NCBI GenBank assembly: GCA_905221605.1
Contig: CAJNDS010002216.1
Coordinates: 504,501-568,500 of the forward strand
Direction: 5' to 3'
Source: Symbiodinium natans
Taxonomy: Eukaryota > Sar > Dinophyceae > Suessiales > Symbiodiniaceae
DNA: 64,000 nt
The notes under the pieces are model-generated. The model was given only the letters and a program-made list of their open reading frames with translations, did not search any database and had not been told where the DNA came from. The stretch's first letter is position 1, and the number at the start of each line of letters is the position of its first letter. Position numbers and translations under genes: made by a program. Below are positions 29,160 to 40,114 of this stretch, one piece after another.

Positions 29160-29890
29160 AAACAATTGCAACTCCATTGGGCCTCCTCCTGGCTCCATAA
29201 TTGTTGGTTTTCTGTGCTGGCAATCGTTTCCTACACCAGTTCTGGTTGTGGCCCTTTCGCTGTACAATGAGACTTTGGCAGAGACAGTGAAGCATCAACT
29301 CTGCCGCAGTTCTCTCGAAAGAGAATGAGAATCTAAAGTCGCTGCATATCAACCTGCATCATGTACAATGCTTGCATGATGCTCTAAGTCCAACGTTCTG
29401 TCAAGAGTACCATTACAAAATATGATGCCTTCGTTTATGAAACGCTATAACTATGATTCTGGTTGCGTTGCATGACTCATGCCTTATAGTCCAGCCAGCA
29501 AACGCTACATAGGATTCCGCCTCGGTTCCTCTGGGACAAAAGGGTCTTGGCAAGGGACTTGCGTAGGACGGTTTCCCTTCATATTGTCGCTTCCTTCACA
29601 AGCCAAAATCAAGGTTGCTACGTTCAAGTTTCAGGGGACCCAACAAATGCAATGTCTCGAAATGAGATGGCGGTTGTCATCAATGCGATGGAATGAACAA
29701 TCGTGAAAGATCCTGCTGCGGACCGTGAGGCGAGGAAGGGCAACAGCTAGTTGCATCAAAGAGTTGAAAAGGTTAGTGCTAGCAAGAACGACGACGATGG
29801 CTGCAACGACGACAACTACCCGTCCTATTGCTTCTGTTGAGTGCTGTAGCTACGACAAGTCGAAATGCGGCGACTCTCCACACCCTAGTT
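29160..29890. other. No recognised feature
   Basis: Non-repetitive sequence without a frame I can support. Short frames on both strands lack family motifs. Confidence 0.5.
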
Positions 29891-29894
29891 AAAC

Positions 29895-30062
29895 CCTAAA
29901 TCCCCATCACACAACGGAGAATCCCCGAGCCGAGGATCATCAGGAACCGAGCCGGCGGGGCGATTGCAGAGGGCGCACGCAAGCCCCACGGCTGTGGTAT
30001 CTCAAGCACGCCATCTGCCCTCAGCTGCACATGCCACCTCACAGCGCACAAAAGAGCCACTC
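29895..30062 (-). CDS. Possible exon, unrecognised
   Basis: A minus frame of about 54 codons stays open (HVQLRADGVLEIPQPWGL in the middle) between a CCCTAAA trace and a TTTAGGG array. The LRADGVLE stretch faintly recalls the RCC1-like blades. Low certainty. Confidence 0.3.
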
Positions 30063-30082
30063 TCCGACGGGTACATGTATAG

Positions 30083-30272
30083 TTTAGGGTTTAGGGTTAG
30101 GGTTTAGGGTTTAGGGGTTTTAGGGTTTTTAGGGTTTTTAGGGTTTCGAGGGTTTTGAGGGTTTTTTGGGTGTTTAGGGTGCTTAGGGTGTTTAGGGTGC
30201 TTAGGGTGTTTAGGGTGTTTAGGGTGTTTAGGGTGTTTAGGGTGTTTAGGGTGTTTAGGGTTTAGGGTTCCC
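30083..30272. repeat. TTTAGGG array grading into GTTTAGGGT octamers
   Basis: Starts as plain heptamers and drifts to AGGGTGTTT units repeated about 10 times. Confidence 0.9.
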
Positions 30273-30479
30273 CTCGGGGACCCCCATTTCCGGGGGGCCC
30301 GGGACCTTCCGGAAATGGGTATTCTAGGTTACTCTGGGCCCTAGAACTCTGAACCCTACACCGCTGCTAGAAGTGTTCTAAGGTTGCCATAGCCATTTAG
30401 CGTACCATCTTCGCACACCCCGCCACCTGGCTCTGCACGGCCAGACACCACTGAGAAATCAGGCAGGCCGTAAGTGATC

Positions 30480-30680
30480 CCCCCTAAACCCTAAACCCCT
30501 AAACCCCTAAACCCCTAAACCCCTAAACCCCTAAACCCCTAAACCCTAAACCCCTAAACCCTAAACCCCTAAACCCTAAACCCGAGACCCTAAACCCTAA
30601 ACCCCTAAACCCCTAAACCCTAAACCCCTAAACCCTAACCCCTAAACCCTAAACCCCTAAAAGCTAAACCCGAAACCGTC
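30480..30680. repeat. CCCTAAA / CCCCTAAA mixed array
   Basis: About 27 units alternating between 7 and 8 bp. Confidence 0.9.
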
Positions 30681-31036
30681 TATTGCTCACTCCCACGGGC
30701 CGATCCACAAGGCTCCATAACGGCGACAGATGTGTTGGCGTTAGAGCACGTGCAGGCCAGGGGGTTAAGGTGAGGGTCAGCTCAAAACATCTCAAAATGC
30801 ACTCACCACTTCATTGAACTGATTGTCAAGAGACACTGAGCACTCGTAGAAGATACTGAAGCCGTAAAACCCCAAAGCAGCGAAGAAGCCTTTCAAGCAC
30901 AAGACTGGAAGGACCTTGCAACACCCCCCCTTTCTTGACGCCGCTTCTACCCCAACACTAAGAAACAGCTGCCCTACAACGCCATATACAACTGGACAGT
31001 AAACCGCAGGAAACCCTAAACCCTAAACCCTAAACC

Positions 31037-31116
31037 AGCCTCTTTATGCCACTGGACCAGAAGATCCGAGGCTTTTGGATGACCGCCAGGACATCGTCGT
31101 CTGTCAGCCCAGCCTG
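31037..31116 (-). CDS. Exon-sized coding island, unrecognised
   Basis: Minus frame QAGLTDDDVLAVIQKPRIFW, then SSGIKRL, is clean. It follows a CAG acceptor and ends at AG|GCTG before TTTAGGG in the transcript sense. Confidence 0.55.
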
Positions 31117-31187
31117 ACGGTGGGTTTAGGGTTTAGGGTTTAGGGTTTGGGATTTAGGGTTTAGGGTTTAGGGTTGAGTGTTCAGCG

Positions 31188-31523
31188 GTGTTTTTGATTT
31201 TGCGGGCGGCTGGGATCGCGATTTTAGGGTCTTCCAGGTTCAGGGTTCGCGGTTCGGGGTCCATGGTTCCGGGGTTTCTTTGTGTTGGGGTCTCAACACA
31301 TGACATTGATATTGAAACAAGGTTTTATGTTACTGTTATTGGTGTATACTTGGTGTTCTTGTGGGGATACAAGAACCCTAAATCCTACTTCATAAAGGAT
31401 CCCATATACGGGGAAACAGGGCACCAAAAACGGCTGATACTTGCGTTCTTTCGCTTACATAGGCATCTATCTTCTTCTGGGCACGGTATAGATTTAGCTG
31501 GAAGCAATCACGGACACCACTGA
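31188..31523 (+). other. Plus-strand open frame, probably not a gene
   Basis: A 111-codon frame begins in TTTAGGG-like sequence and has no recognised motif. A short hydrophobic middle (VTVIGVYLVFLWG) is the only notable part. Confidence 0.2.
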
Positions 31524-31622
31524 AGGATGCTGAATGCCGTTGAGGACTTGGGAGCTAAACCCTAAACCCTTAAACCCGAAACCCTAGACACTGAACCCTA
31601 ACCCTAAACCATCAACCCTAAA

Positions 31623-31695
31623 CATCAGGAACCAACACTGCGGACCCTCTCATCCACCCTACGGGCCCCCTTAGGACCTTCTGTGCCATCAACTT
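31623..31695 (-). CDS. Exon-sized coding island, unrecognised
   Basis: Minus frame KLMAQKVLRGPVGWMRGSAV is open across the 72-bp island between CCCTAAA and TTTAGGG arrays. Confidence 0.4.
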
Positions 31696-31744
31696 GTTTA
31701 GGGTATAGGGTTTAGGGTTTAGCGTTTAGGGTTTAGGGCTTAGG

Positions 31745-31872
<128 letters not shown>

Positions 31873-31995
31873 TAGGGAACGGCGCAACGCCTGCACGACA
31901 GTGCTTGTCAGGTTCACATCGGGAGGAAGAAAGCGCACGAACGGAAAGATGATTTGGCGGCCGCCACCTGCAGCAAGCCCACTCTCACCAAGAAC
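31873..31995 (-). CDS. Coding exon, unrecognised
   Basis: Minus frame VLGESGLAAGGGRQIIFPFV, then RFLPPDVNLTSTVVQALRRSL, runs straight into the TTGAGGG array. Codon pattern looks real. Confidence 0.5.
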
Positions 31996-32066
31996 CGCTT
32001 GAGGGTTTCTATGTAGGTTCCACGAACACCCTAAACCCTAAAACCCAAACCCTAAACCCAGCAGTT

Positions 32067-32159
32067 TCACACCGAGGTCAGATCAATGGACAGGTCACCA
32101 TGGATTTCTTCCAAGGCGTTCTCCACCGCCACCCTCCTCACGACCGCTAGGTGGTTCAG
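32067..32159 (-). CDS. Coding exon, possibly a C-terminus
   Basis: Minus frame LNHLAVVRRVAVENALEEIH, then GDLSIDLTSV and TGA at 32067-32069, is clearly coding. The stop may be in the next intron. Confidence 0.55.
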   Translation of the reverse strand: MNHLAVVRRVAVENALEEIHGDLSIDLTSV

Positions 32160-32385
32160 GTTTGAGGTTGTTAGGGTCTAGGGTCTACGGTCTAGGGTTT
32201 AGGGTTTAGGGTTTAGGGTTTAGGGTTTCGGGTTTAGGGTTCAGGGTTCAGGGTTCAGGGTTTAGGGTTTATTGTTTAGGGTTTAGGGTTTAGGGCTTCG
32301 GGCTTCGGGCTTAGGGCTTAGGGCTCAGGGCTTCGGGCTTAGGGCTTAGGGCTTAGGGCTTAGGGCTTAGGGCTTAGGCGGGGCG
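32160..32385. repeat. TTTAGGG / TTCAGGG / GCTTAGG mixed array
   Basis: Long, with several local homogenised variants (TTCAGGG x3, CTTAGGG x8), showing that variants spread in runs. Confidence 0.9.
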
Positions 32386-32469
32386 GTCTGTAGCTCAAGT
32401 CTCTTTCTCGGATCATTCACTTTGGGCCAGGGCCAAACACACAGTTTGATCATGGGGAGCATGCCTCCA

Positions 32470-32575
32470 CACCAAACCCTCAACCCTAAACCCTAAACCC
32501 TAAACCCTAAACCCTAAACCCTAAACCCTAAACCCTAAACCCTAAACCCTAAACCCTAAACCTGAACCCTAAACT
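32470..32575. repeat. CCCTAAA array
   Basis: About fourteen uniform units; left border of an island (32577-32683) with partial minus-strand coding character (SEQVVPDTSIESLQLDCSK). Confidence 0.9.
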
Positions 32576-33099
32576 TGCTGCAATCCAGCTGCAAGCTTTC
32601 GATCGACGTGTCTGGCACCACCTGTTCACTGAAACAAATCTATGCCAAGCTCGAAGTCCACTAATCCCAGCATATCCAAACTGTCTTCAGGGTTTAGGAT
32701 TTACGGATTAGGGTTGAGGGTTTGGGGTGACAATTGGCGACTTCCGTTAACAACGAGCCAGTTTTTTGGCCTCTAAACCCCCCCCCCTAAACGGTAAACC
32801 CTAAACTTAGCGGTTGATGACCTGAGCTCTTGAAACTGCAATGGCCCAGCTTGGTTGTGAACAGCCAAGCATGCACCCAGAATGCCGCCACTTTGCCGGC
32901 TTAGGGTTACCCTAAACCCTAAACCCCAAACCCTAAACCCTAAACCCTAAACCCTAAACCTTGGGTGTAGCCGGCCATCGCAAAAAGCAAAGGAACCTGA
33001 CATTTGGACCAGGTTTTAAGCTACTCGGTATAGCTTTACGAGCGGTTCTGCAGCATCTAGTTCACATATACAAACGTGCGTGTGTACATATCGATATAT

Positions 33100-33140
33100 A
33101 TGTATACGATTATATATATATATATATATATATATGCGGG
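33100..33140. repeat. TA microsatellite
   Basis: TATATA run of about 25 bp. Confidence 0.85.
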
Positions 33141-34300
33141 TGTTTGCAGTGAATGCAAGCTCCGGAAGCTCTTATTTTACGGTTGGGGTTGCACGACTTG
33201 CGATACTTCACAAGCACGTGCGAACGTAGAGATTGACGCTTCTACGGAATGCATCGGACAGTCTCTTGGATGGAAGTTCATAAGTAGGCCTTGCGCATTC
33301 CCAACCTCCTCCTCCTCCTCTTCCTCCTCCTCCTCCTCCATCATCATTTTCAGTAGGTATCAGTTTGTGTACAGAAGCAACTAGCAGAGTATGGGGCGCC
33401 ATGCCCGAAGCTAAAGCAAAACCGAAGGGCCTTGAGTTGGGAATCGTCTACCTTGGCTTTTCACACGCACCCATGAAATCCTCCAAAACCGAGATCCTAG
33501 GCACGCCTCAAGTCCGAGATCCTCAGCCATCAAACATAACCTGTACTGACAACGTTAAAGGGCATATATCCCCCTTTTTCCTCCTTATAGTCCCTATATA
33601 CCTAAGTAGCCCCTAAACCCCCAAAAAACCCCCTAAGGTCCCTCATAAGGGTCCCTCCTTTCGTCCCTTGAGGATGCAAGCCAGGTAACTTGGATAACCA
33701 TCTGACTTCCACTGAGCAAGTTGATCCGGATGCGGAATGATGTGGCCCCCTGTGGATCAGAAGCGTAGTCTCACGTTCCACAGAGAGGAGTGTGCTTCGA
33801 ATGAATGCACCCCAGCACAGAAAGATAACCTTGATCAGCTGGATGGTGATGCATGGTAAAACTCTTCAACCCCGAGGCGATTGGGATGTGGTGTTTAGTC
33901 TGCACGATGAGTTATCAACCTTAAACCCTCATCACCAAACTCCATAACCCTCTGCCAAAAACATTCTGCAACAAAAGTGTAATGGCTTCCGAATCGACGA
34001 AGTCCCAGGCGAGGGACGCAGCAGGATAGGGAAGAGGGTATAAGTAGAGCTACTTCTCGTCAAACGCATCAACTACAACTGACTTGCTGAAACTTCAAGA
34101 TCCTAAACCCTAAACCCTAAACCCTAGACCTCAAATCTTTTCCGCAACAGATCCCTTCTTCAAGACGCCTACTCTCTTAAAATTGCCTAGCCCTGGGATG
34201 CACGCTTCGATTCTGAAGTCTAGGCGTTTACGGATTTCAAAGGTTTAGGGTTTAGGGCTTCGGGTGTAGGGTTTAGGGCTTAGGGCTCAGGGTTTAGGAT
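33140..34300. other. No supported gene
   Basis: Includes a CTC/TCC trinucleotide patch (33306-33345) and a TTTAGGG patch (34235-34300). One plus-strand frame of 83 codons at 33365-33616 has no family motif. Confidence 0.45.
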
Positions 34301-34344
34301 CTTCGAAAAAAAAAACCTAAACCCTAAACCCTAAACCCTAAACC

Positions 34345-34433
34345 CACGTGTTCCTGGCAGGCCCACAAGATTTCGGCCTCGGTGTCCCTCGGCATCTGCC
34401 TTCCAGCCGCCATGATTGGCCCGCAGGCGTGAG
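34345..34433 (-). CDS. Exon-sized coding island, unrecognised
   Basis: Minus frame QAHACGPIMAAGRQMPRDTE, then AEILWACQEHV. The acceptor side reads CCATGAACCTCCAAG|CT, the end sequence of the palindromic elements at 37026-37175 and 38313-38452, so the upstream intron is probably of that family with a TTTAGGG array inside. Confidence 0.5.
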
Positions 34434-34500
34434 CTTGGAGGTTCATGGGTTTAGGGTTTAGGGTTTAGGGTTTAGGGTTTAGGGTTTAGGGTTTAGGCAA

Positions 34501-34759
34501 ACCACCATGCAGCTACAGCATCACAGCACCTTGATCCACAACAGCGAGGTTGGTGCATGAATGGACCATACAATATATAGGCGGGGTTTTACGAAAATAG
34601 GGACCCTTAACATATACCCCCATATTGTGGGGACCCCAATGATGTACCCCTGTTTTCGGAAACTCCCATATGCCAATACAACACACACACACACACACTG
34701 ACACAAGACCACATTCTCGGCCCCACCGCAGACCGGTCAAAATCATGTTCATGTCCGAA
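34501..34759. repeat. Dispersed repeat, copy 2
   Basis: Partner of 21531-21776, same orientation, with an added CA microsatellite (34679-34700). Confidence 0.75.
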
Positions 34760-35170
34760 GGCAGGTATTTTGCGTATTGGTGCCGTCTTCGCTTACAAGA
34801 GCTAGTTATTTGCTCATAGGTGCGTCGTCGCTTACATTGCGGTTAACCGTTTCGCATATCGGCGCTTCGCTTACTCTGTGAGCTTGTTTTGCTTCTTGGT
34901 GCGTCTTCACTTAATTACGTATGCGGTTGCGTTCCTTATTGGTGAGTCTTCCTCTTGGCTGGCAATAGTGCTGGATACCCCATAGTGGCACGGCGCGGCC
35001 CGCAACACTCGATGATTCCACGCGGCTGCTTTGCCTATTAGTACGTCTCCGCTTACCATATGCGGTTGTTTTGCTCATTGGTGCGTATGCTTACTGCATC
35101 ATGGCTGTTTGCCTACGCGCGCGGCTTCGCTTACTATAAGATTGCTTTGCTTGTCGTGCATCTTCGCTGA
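34760..35170. repeat. Degenerate minisatellite, about 45-55 bp period
   Basis: Phrases such as TTGGTGCGTCTTCGCTTAC and GCGGTTGTTTTGCTYAT recur seven or eight times with many changes. No coding. Confidence 0.65.
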
Positions 35171-35725
35171 GAGAACCCGGGCCCTGCATCAGTCGGCTTC
35201 TTTTTCATTCTGTCGTTCCAGGACCGAGTCGGCAGCGGGTTGGCAAACATGGTCAAAGCAGATTCTCTTTCAGAGTACTGGCTGTTGCAAATGAATTGCC
35301 AGAAAGACAGAGCTGAAAATGTACTCTTCTCTCCGACGGACTGGACAAAACTAGGATGTACTTTCCGGGTGATCCACACGCCGGGGGCACCAGTAGCTCA
35401 GGGACAGCTGCCGGTCACAACGAGATCACCGACCTGAAAGTGATAGGGTCTGAAGTCCCCTAAACCCTAAACCCTAAACCCTAAACCCTCAAGCGCTTCC
35501 GAGCTGAAGAGTGCCAAGGACTGAGCCGCAGACCCGCCAGTCTCCCGCTGCGTAGCCAGAATCCCACCGACCGTGCGCATCACCCACCGACCCTCCATTT
35601 ACGGAAGGAAAGATTCTGGCCAAACCCTTCTTCGGAGGGGCACCCTTTCGGCACCGGGTGACAATCCTCAGCGGATGCGCTCATGCGACGATGCTCATGC
35701 TAAGCACAGGCTGCCCGGAGTATTG

Positions 35726-35850
35726 TCACACGGTTACATGTTGACGGTGGCCGTGGCGCATCTTGTAGTACTTCCCTCCCTTCGGGGTGACCAGGCGCAG
35801 GTCCACTTTATTGAAGTTGAAGCACAGTCCCTCAGGATGAACCTTCCACA
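35726..35850 (-). CDS. Coding exon with stop, unrecognised
   Basis: Minus frame KVHPEGLCFNFNKVDLRLVT, then PKGGKYYKMRHGHRQHVTV and TGA at 35726-35728. Good codon pattern; a basic C-terminus. No family recognised. Confidence 0.5.
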
Positions 35851-35886
35851 GCAAGACCAAGTAAGCACAAGGCGGTAGTCCATACG

Positions 35887-36195
35887 TCAACTGAAATAAC
35901 GCCCTGGGGGTTCGATGAAAAGCAATACCAACAGAACTGGTTTGTCTGCCGCCAGGGTTGGCTCAGGCTTAGTTCTGGAATCCGCGGAATCTGCCGGAGC
36001 CAACAAACCTTTTATGGAATTGTTCGATGTTGGAAGGTTTCTGCTCTCCTGCGGTCCGATGTTGAACGGGATTGCAGCAGCGGTTCTCTTTGCGGAGCAC
36101 TCTTTTTGGAAGGCGACTGAAACCCTATGCAAACAGCCCGCCTTGTTGTTGGTGCTCAGGACTGTGGCGATGGCTTCGAGCCTGACAAATTTCAA
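35887..36195 (-). CDS. Possible exon, unrecognised
   Basis: A 102-codon minus frame without low complexity (VRLEAIATVLSTNNKAGCLH and on). The plus frame over the same bases is also open (117 codons), so strand is uncertain. Confidence 0.3.
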   Translation of the reverse strand: MKFVRLEAIATVLSTNNKAGCLHRVSVAFQKECSAKRTAAAIPFNIGPQESRNLPTSNNSIKGLLAPADSADSRTKPEPTLAADKPVLLVLLFIEPPGRYFS

Positions 36196-36258
36196 CGGCT
36201 TTCAGCAAGGCTCTCAAAGTTGTTTAGGGTTTCGGGTTGAGGGTTTTGGGTTGATGCT

Positions 36259-36290
<32 letters not shown>

Positions 36291-36339
36291 GGTTTAGGGT
36301 TTAGGGTTTAGGGGTTAGGGGTTAGGGGTTAAGGGGTGC

Positions 36340-36533
36340 GCGCATGTGCCAAAGCTGGTTGCAGTTCAGGGGCCCATTGCCTTCACATTTTCCGACTTGG
36401 GGGTGGGCGAGTGTTCCTATGAGGAGTCTCTGAAAGGTCTCCCGAGCATGGTCCTCCCAAAAATGCGGCATCTTGACGTCTACGACCCCAGGGCGTGGCA
36501 AAGGTGTTCCCTGCAGAGGCATTTGGATCGTAT
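36340..36533 (-). CDS. Coding exon, unrecognised
   Basis: Minus frame IQMPLQGTPLPRPGVVDVKM, then PHFWEDHARETFQRLLIGTL and more, begins right after a CCCTAAA patch in plus orientation and ends before the TTTAGGG array at 36220-36340. No family recognised. Confidence 0.45.
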
Positions 36534-37025
36534 CCCTAAACCCTAAACCCGAAACCCTCATTAACAGCGTGATTTGTGCACCCAGACAGCGCCAGGCTGT
36601 TGGCAGAAAGGCCGAGGGCAGCAACTTGGACAGTTCCGTGGGTGGTTTTCAAGGACTTTGAAAAGCAAGGGCGTTTAGGGTTTAGGGTTTAGGGTTAACA
36701 ATTTAAGGCTTCGGGTTTGGGGTTTAGGCCGTATGGGGATGCTACAATGGGCAAAGTGACAAAAGTTTAGCCCCAAGCCGCCCCGTTCGATCGCGTTCCC
36801 TTGCTGCTTCGCGAAGATATTTGAAGCGGGGTTTATATTTCTTGTATCCCAAAAGGACAACCACACATATACTTATATACACTCACCAATATAAAAAAAA
36901 GGAACCTTACGTACACTCACCAAGAACAGTAGTAGAAACCCTAACCCCTATGAGCGTGCTCTTGCTGCACTTTATGTGTCGAAGCATTGAGCCCCTTCTG
37001 CAGGTGAACAGCAAACTCGAATATA

Positions 37026-37175
37026 CTTGAAGGTTCATGGTACTTACTAACCAATTATAACTGTACTTATAACCCTACTCATAATACCCCTAAAGGGCCT
37101 TATAGGGGTTATCCCAATTACAAGTAGGGTTATAAGCCCAGTTATAATTGGTTAGTACGTACCATGAACCTTCAG
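37026..37175. mobile_element. Palindromic element, GGTTCATGGTAC family
   Basis: Ends CTTGAAGGTTCATGGTAC and GTACCATGAACCTTCAG are inverted, and the inner arms (AACCAATTATAACTG / CAGTTATAATTGGTT) continue the pairing, so nearly the whole 150 bp folds back. Related to 38313-38452. Flanking 4-mers do not match. Confidence 0.75.
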
Positions 37176-37339
37176 CTAGGGACTTGAATAAGTAAAATAG
37201 GACCGTGGGTGATCGTATAGCATGATTATGTAGGGACCATAAGGGAATTTTACTAGTAACAGCATGTATACTAGAGAGGCAGAGGGGTTGTTTTCTGCAC
37301 ACGAAGGGCTTAGGGTTTAAGGTTTAGGCCTTAGGGTGA

Positions 37340-37597
37340 AGGCCTCTGCAACTCCAAGCCGTAGACGTCCATGGCGTTTCTCCAGGGACGCAGCACAATC
37401 TCTCTGATGGGAAAGTACTCGGAGGCCGGATGGGCATAGATCATCCGCCCATCCATGGAGACCGTCAGGAACTGTTCCCACATGGAAATCTCCTTTGTCT
37501 GGGCTTCTCGCAGTGTGAGTAAGCTGCAATTGGTGTTGTGTTTAACTTTCCGTTGTTGTTGCAGAGGTATTTCAGCGTACTTCACCCGGACGACCAC
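37340..37597 (-). CDS. Coding exon(s), unrecognised
   Basis: A minus frame of 88 codons; VVRVKYAEIPLQQQ and EQFLTVSMDGRMIYAHPASE look like well-structured protein. A short intron in the middle is possible. The left end enters CCTAAGGCCTAAACC sequence. Confidence 0.5.
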
Positions 37598-38044
37598 TCG
37601 TCCACCCTACGAAAGAGACACAGTTAACGCACGACACGAAAGACACAGCACACATGGTCGTTTCTCCCAAAGATGGTTGGGGTCCTTATCAAAATTTAGA
37701 GAACTGACCATAAAATCTCTGCTACGGACGTGTGTCACGCAGTAGAAGGTTTGGGGTTTAGGGTTTGGGGTTTAGGGCTTAGGGTCTAGGGTTTAGGGTC
37801 TAGGTTTAGGGGATATCAGCCGTCGCAACTTGGCACAGCCGGCGCAGTCGGTAGACTGCAACAGGCGTCGGAGAGTTCCTTGCTCACCCTGCCCGTTTTG
37901 CAGCCAAGGGTGGGTCTGCTAGGCTACCAGGCAGAAAACCTGCAAACTGCAGCTTGTGCCCGGACTTTTCCGTGTATAGTGAACCGAAACAAAAGAATTA
38001 CTGATGCCATATGCTAAACCGAGAAGCCCAGTCATGCCAAACGT

Positions 38045-38312
38045 TCACGGTGTACGCCGACTCTCCGACGAGCTTGTGGTGAGTGTATGTGGTTTTTCTG
38101 CTCCCATCTCCCCTGTCCTTATCGCCTGAGGCAGTGGAAGGCAGGCTGTCTTGGGGGGCATGCTTTCGCTCTTGCCGGGCATGATGCGTGAGGACGCTTT
38201 TAGCTCACAAAATCGGACGTGACCGATCCTGATGCCCTCATGTCTCTTGAGACTCTGAAGACCTGCGCCTTCAGACAAGCAATCCCCGTTGCTCTCAACC
38301 AAAGGAGACCTG
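38045..38312 (-). CDS. Possible exon, unrecognised
   Basis: Minus frame LVESNGDCLSEGAGLQSLKR... is open for about 90 codons and begins exactly at the end of the palindromic element (CTCCAAG acceptor at 38313). Confidence 0.4.
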
Positions 38313-38452
38313 CTTGGAGGTTCATGGTACTTTTTAACCAATTATAACTGTACTTAGAACTGTACTTATAACCATATTCGGGCACTTGAGGGGCTTTTAA
38401 GTGGGCTATACACACAGTTATAATTGGTGAATGAGTACCATGGACCTCCAAG
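38313..38452 (-). mobile_element. Palindromic element, candidate introner
   Basis: Ends CTTGGAGGTTCATGGTAC / GTACCATGGACCTCCAAG on the plus strand, arms AACCAATTATAACTG / CAGTTATAATTGG. In the minus direction it ends CCTCCAAG next to an open frame, as an introner acceptor would. No 4-bp duplication seen. Confidence 0.65.
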
Positions 38453-38514
38453 TAATCTTCAATAACCAGTGGTCCGGAGCACCTTCAAAGGCACCTCCTG
38501 CACCTTCTGTGAGC

Positions 38515-38645
38515 ATCTTACTATACTACTGTACTATTATACTATCAAACGACTATACTATTATACTATTATACTATTATGCTATTATGCTATTATACTA
38601 TTATACTATTATGCTATTATGCTACTATGCTCTTACACTGTTATA
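38515..38645. repeat. CTATTATA microsatellite
   Basis: CTATTATA/CTATTATG 8-mers. Frames through it are artefacts. Confidence 0.9.
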
Positions 38646-38887
38646 TTCCGGAGCACCTTCAAAGCTACCTCCTGGACCTTCTGTGAGCATCCAGTACTTG
38701 GAGTCAATCTTCGTATCGAGGACCAGCCATCCGCCATCTCAGGTCAATGCAGTTTTGGTGCGGGACACGTGACATCTTCCACCATCATGCCATAAAAAAA
38801 CTCTATGCATAAAAAAATACGAATGAAGAAAAATGGAGGTGTAATGCATGCACGTAAGAAGGCGCGAGCAACACTGGCTTTGTAAGT

Positions 38888-39180
38888 GAAATATTGTTGT
38901 TCTACTGTTGTACTGTTAAACTGTTATACTGTTCTTCTGCTCGACCGTTGTGCCGTTCTACTGTTCTGCTGTTGTTCTACAGTTCTACTGTTCTCTGTTA
39001 TACTGATATACTGTTCTGCTGCTCTGCTGTTCTACTGTTCTACTGTTCTACTGTTCTACTGTTCTACTGTTCTACTGTTCTACTGTTCTACTGTTCTAGG
39101 GTTCTACTGTTCTACCGTTCTACCGTTCTACTGTTCTACCGTTCTACTGTTCTACGTTTCTACTGTTCTACTGTTCTACC
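38888..39180. repeat. GTTCTACT microsatellite
   Basis: TACTGTTC octamers with variants, continuing after a CCCTAAA array (39180-39255) at 39253-39280, so the array sits inside the microsatellite. Long Leu/Phe/Cys/Ser frames here are artefacts. Confidence 0.9.
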
Positions 39181-39274
39181 CTAAACCCTAAACCCTAAAC
39201 CCTACACCCCAAACCCTAAACCCTAAACCCTATACTGCCCTAAACCCTAAACTACTGTTCTACTGTTCTACTTT

Positions 39275-39400
39275 TATACTCTTGCATGAGGCATTGTCAG
39301 TCTGGCAGCAGTTGCCCTCGGTGCCCTTGAAGCCGAAGGCAGCGGCTGTCGCGAACTCGCAAGAACAGGGCCCAAGGGTAGCTACATAGTCCCTTAATTG
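39275..39400 (-). CDS. Possible Cys-rich exon
   Basis: Minus frame LRDYVATLGPCSCEFATAAA, then FGFKGTEGNCCQTDNASCKS, five cysteines in about 35 residues, between CCCTAAA and TTTAGGG-type arrays. Confidence 0.4.
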
Positions 39401-39853
39401 GGTGTGGGGTTGAGGGTTTGAGGTTTCAGGGTTGAGGGTTGAGGGTTGAGGGTTCACGGTTTAGGGTTTGGGGTTTAGGGTTCAGGGTCGAGGGTCGAGG
39501 GTTGAGGGTTGAGGGTTTAGGCGGTGGCAAGCTGTTGCGCTTAAGCTGAAACAGCCAAAACAGCCAAAAAAAAGCGAGAGGCCGCGAACCAAGTCCGGGG
39601 CAGAAGCGCTGGAGAAAGCACTGGGGGGGGGAGGGGAATTTGGAGCACCAAGGAATGCCGTGGAACGTAGGGGCAAAACGGCAGAGAAGGACGCAGCAGA
39701 GTCCAAGCAAGCCAGGCCGACAAGCAAAGAAGCAAATAAAAGCCAATGCGTAAACTGCACACGCGAAGTTAGAGGCAACGTCCTCGCCGGCAAGAAGTGT
39801 GGCGCTTGCTTGGGACGAGACTGCGTTCAGGGTTTAGGGTTTAGGGTTTAGGG

Positions 39854-39973
39854 CTACAGTCCCCAAGGAGCCTTGTGCTGAAGCCGCATCTTAAATTTCA
39901 GGCTCCAGCCGCTGGGCAGCAGGTCCTTCACAGACACGATGGCCTGCCAGAGGCTGGACTTTTCCCTCCAAGA
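39854..39973 (-). CDS. Coding exon with stop, unrecognised
   Basis: Minus frame SWREKSSLWQAIVSVKDLLP, then SGWSLKFKMRLQHKAPWGL and TAG at 39854-39856. Good coding character. Confidence 0.5.
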   Translation of the reverse strand, partial: SWREKSSLWQAIVSVKDLLPSGWSLKFKMRLQHKAPWGL

Positions 39974-40045
39974 CATGGGTTTAGGGTTTTGGGTTTCGGT
40001 TTTAGGGTCTAGGGTTTAGGGTTCAGGGTTTAGGGCTGAGGGTTT

Positions 40046-40114
40046 AGTCAGCACTAAAAGCTCCTCCCTACTTGACAGCATCCAATCCATGCGCCCTGTG
40101 AAGCCCCACAGCTT
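40046..40114 (-). CDS. Exon-sized coding island, unrecognised
   Basis: Minus frame KLWGFTGRMDWMLSSREELL, then VLT. It lies upstream of, and may join, the exon at 39854-39973. Confidence 0.4.

Noticed and set aside
38886-39191. Hydrophobic Cys/Ser/Leu-rich frame resembling a membrane protein
   Set aside because: Translation of a GTTCTACT microsatellite.
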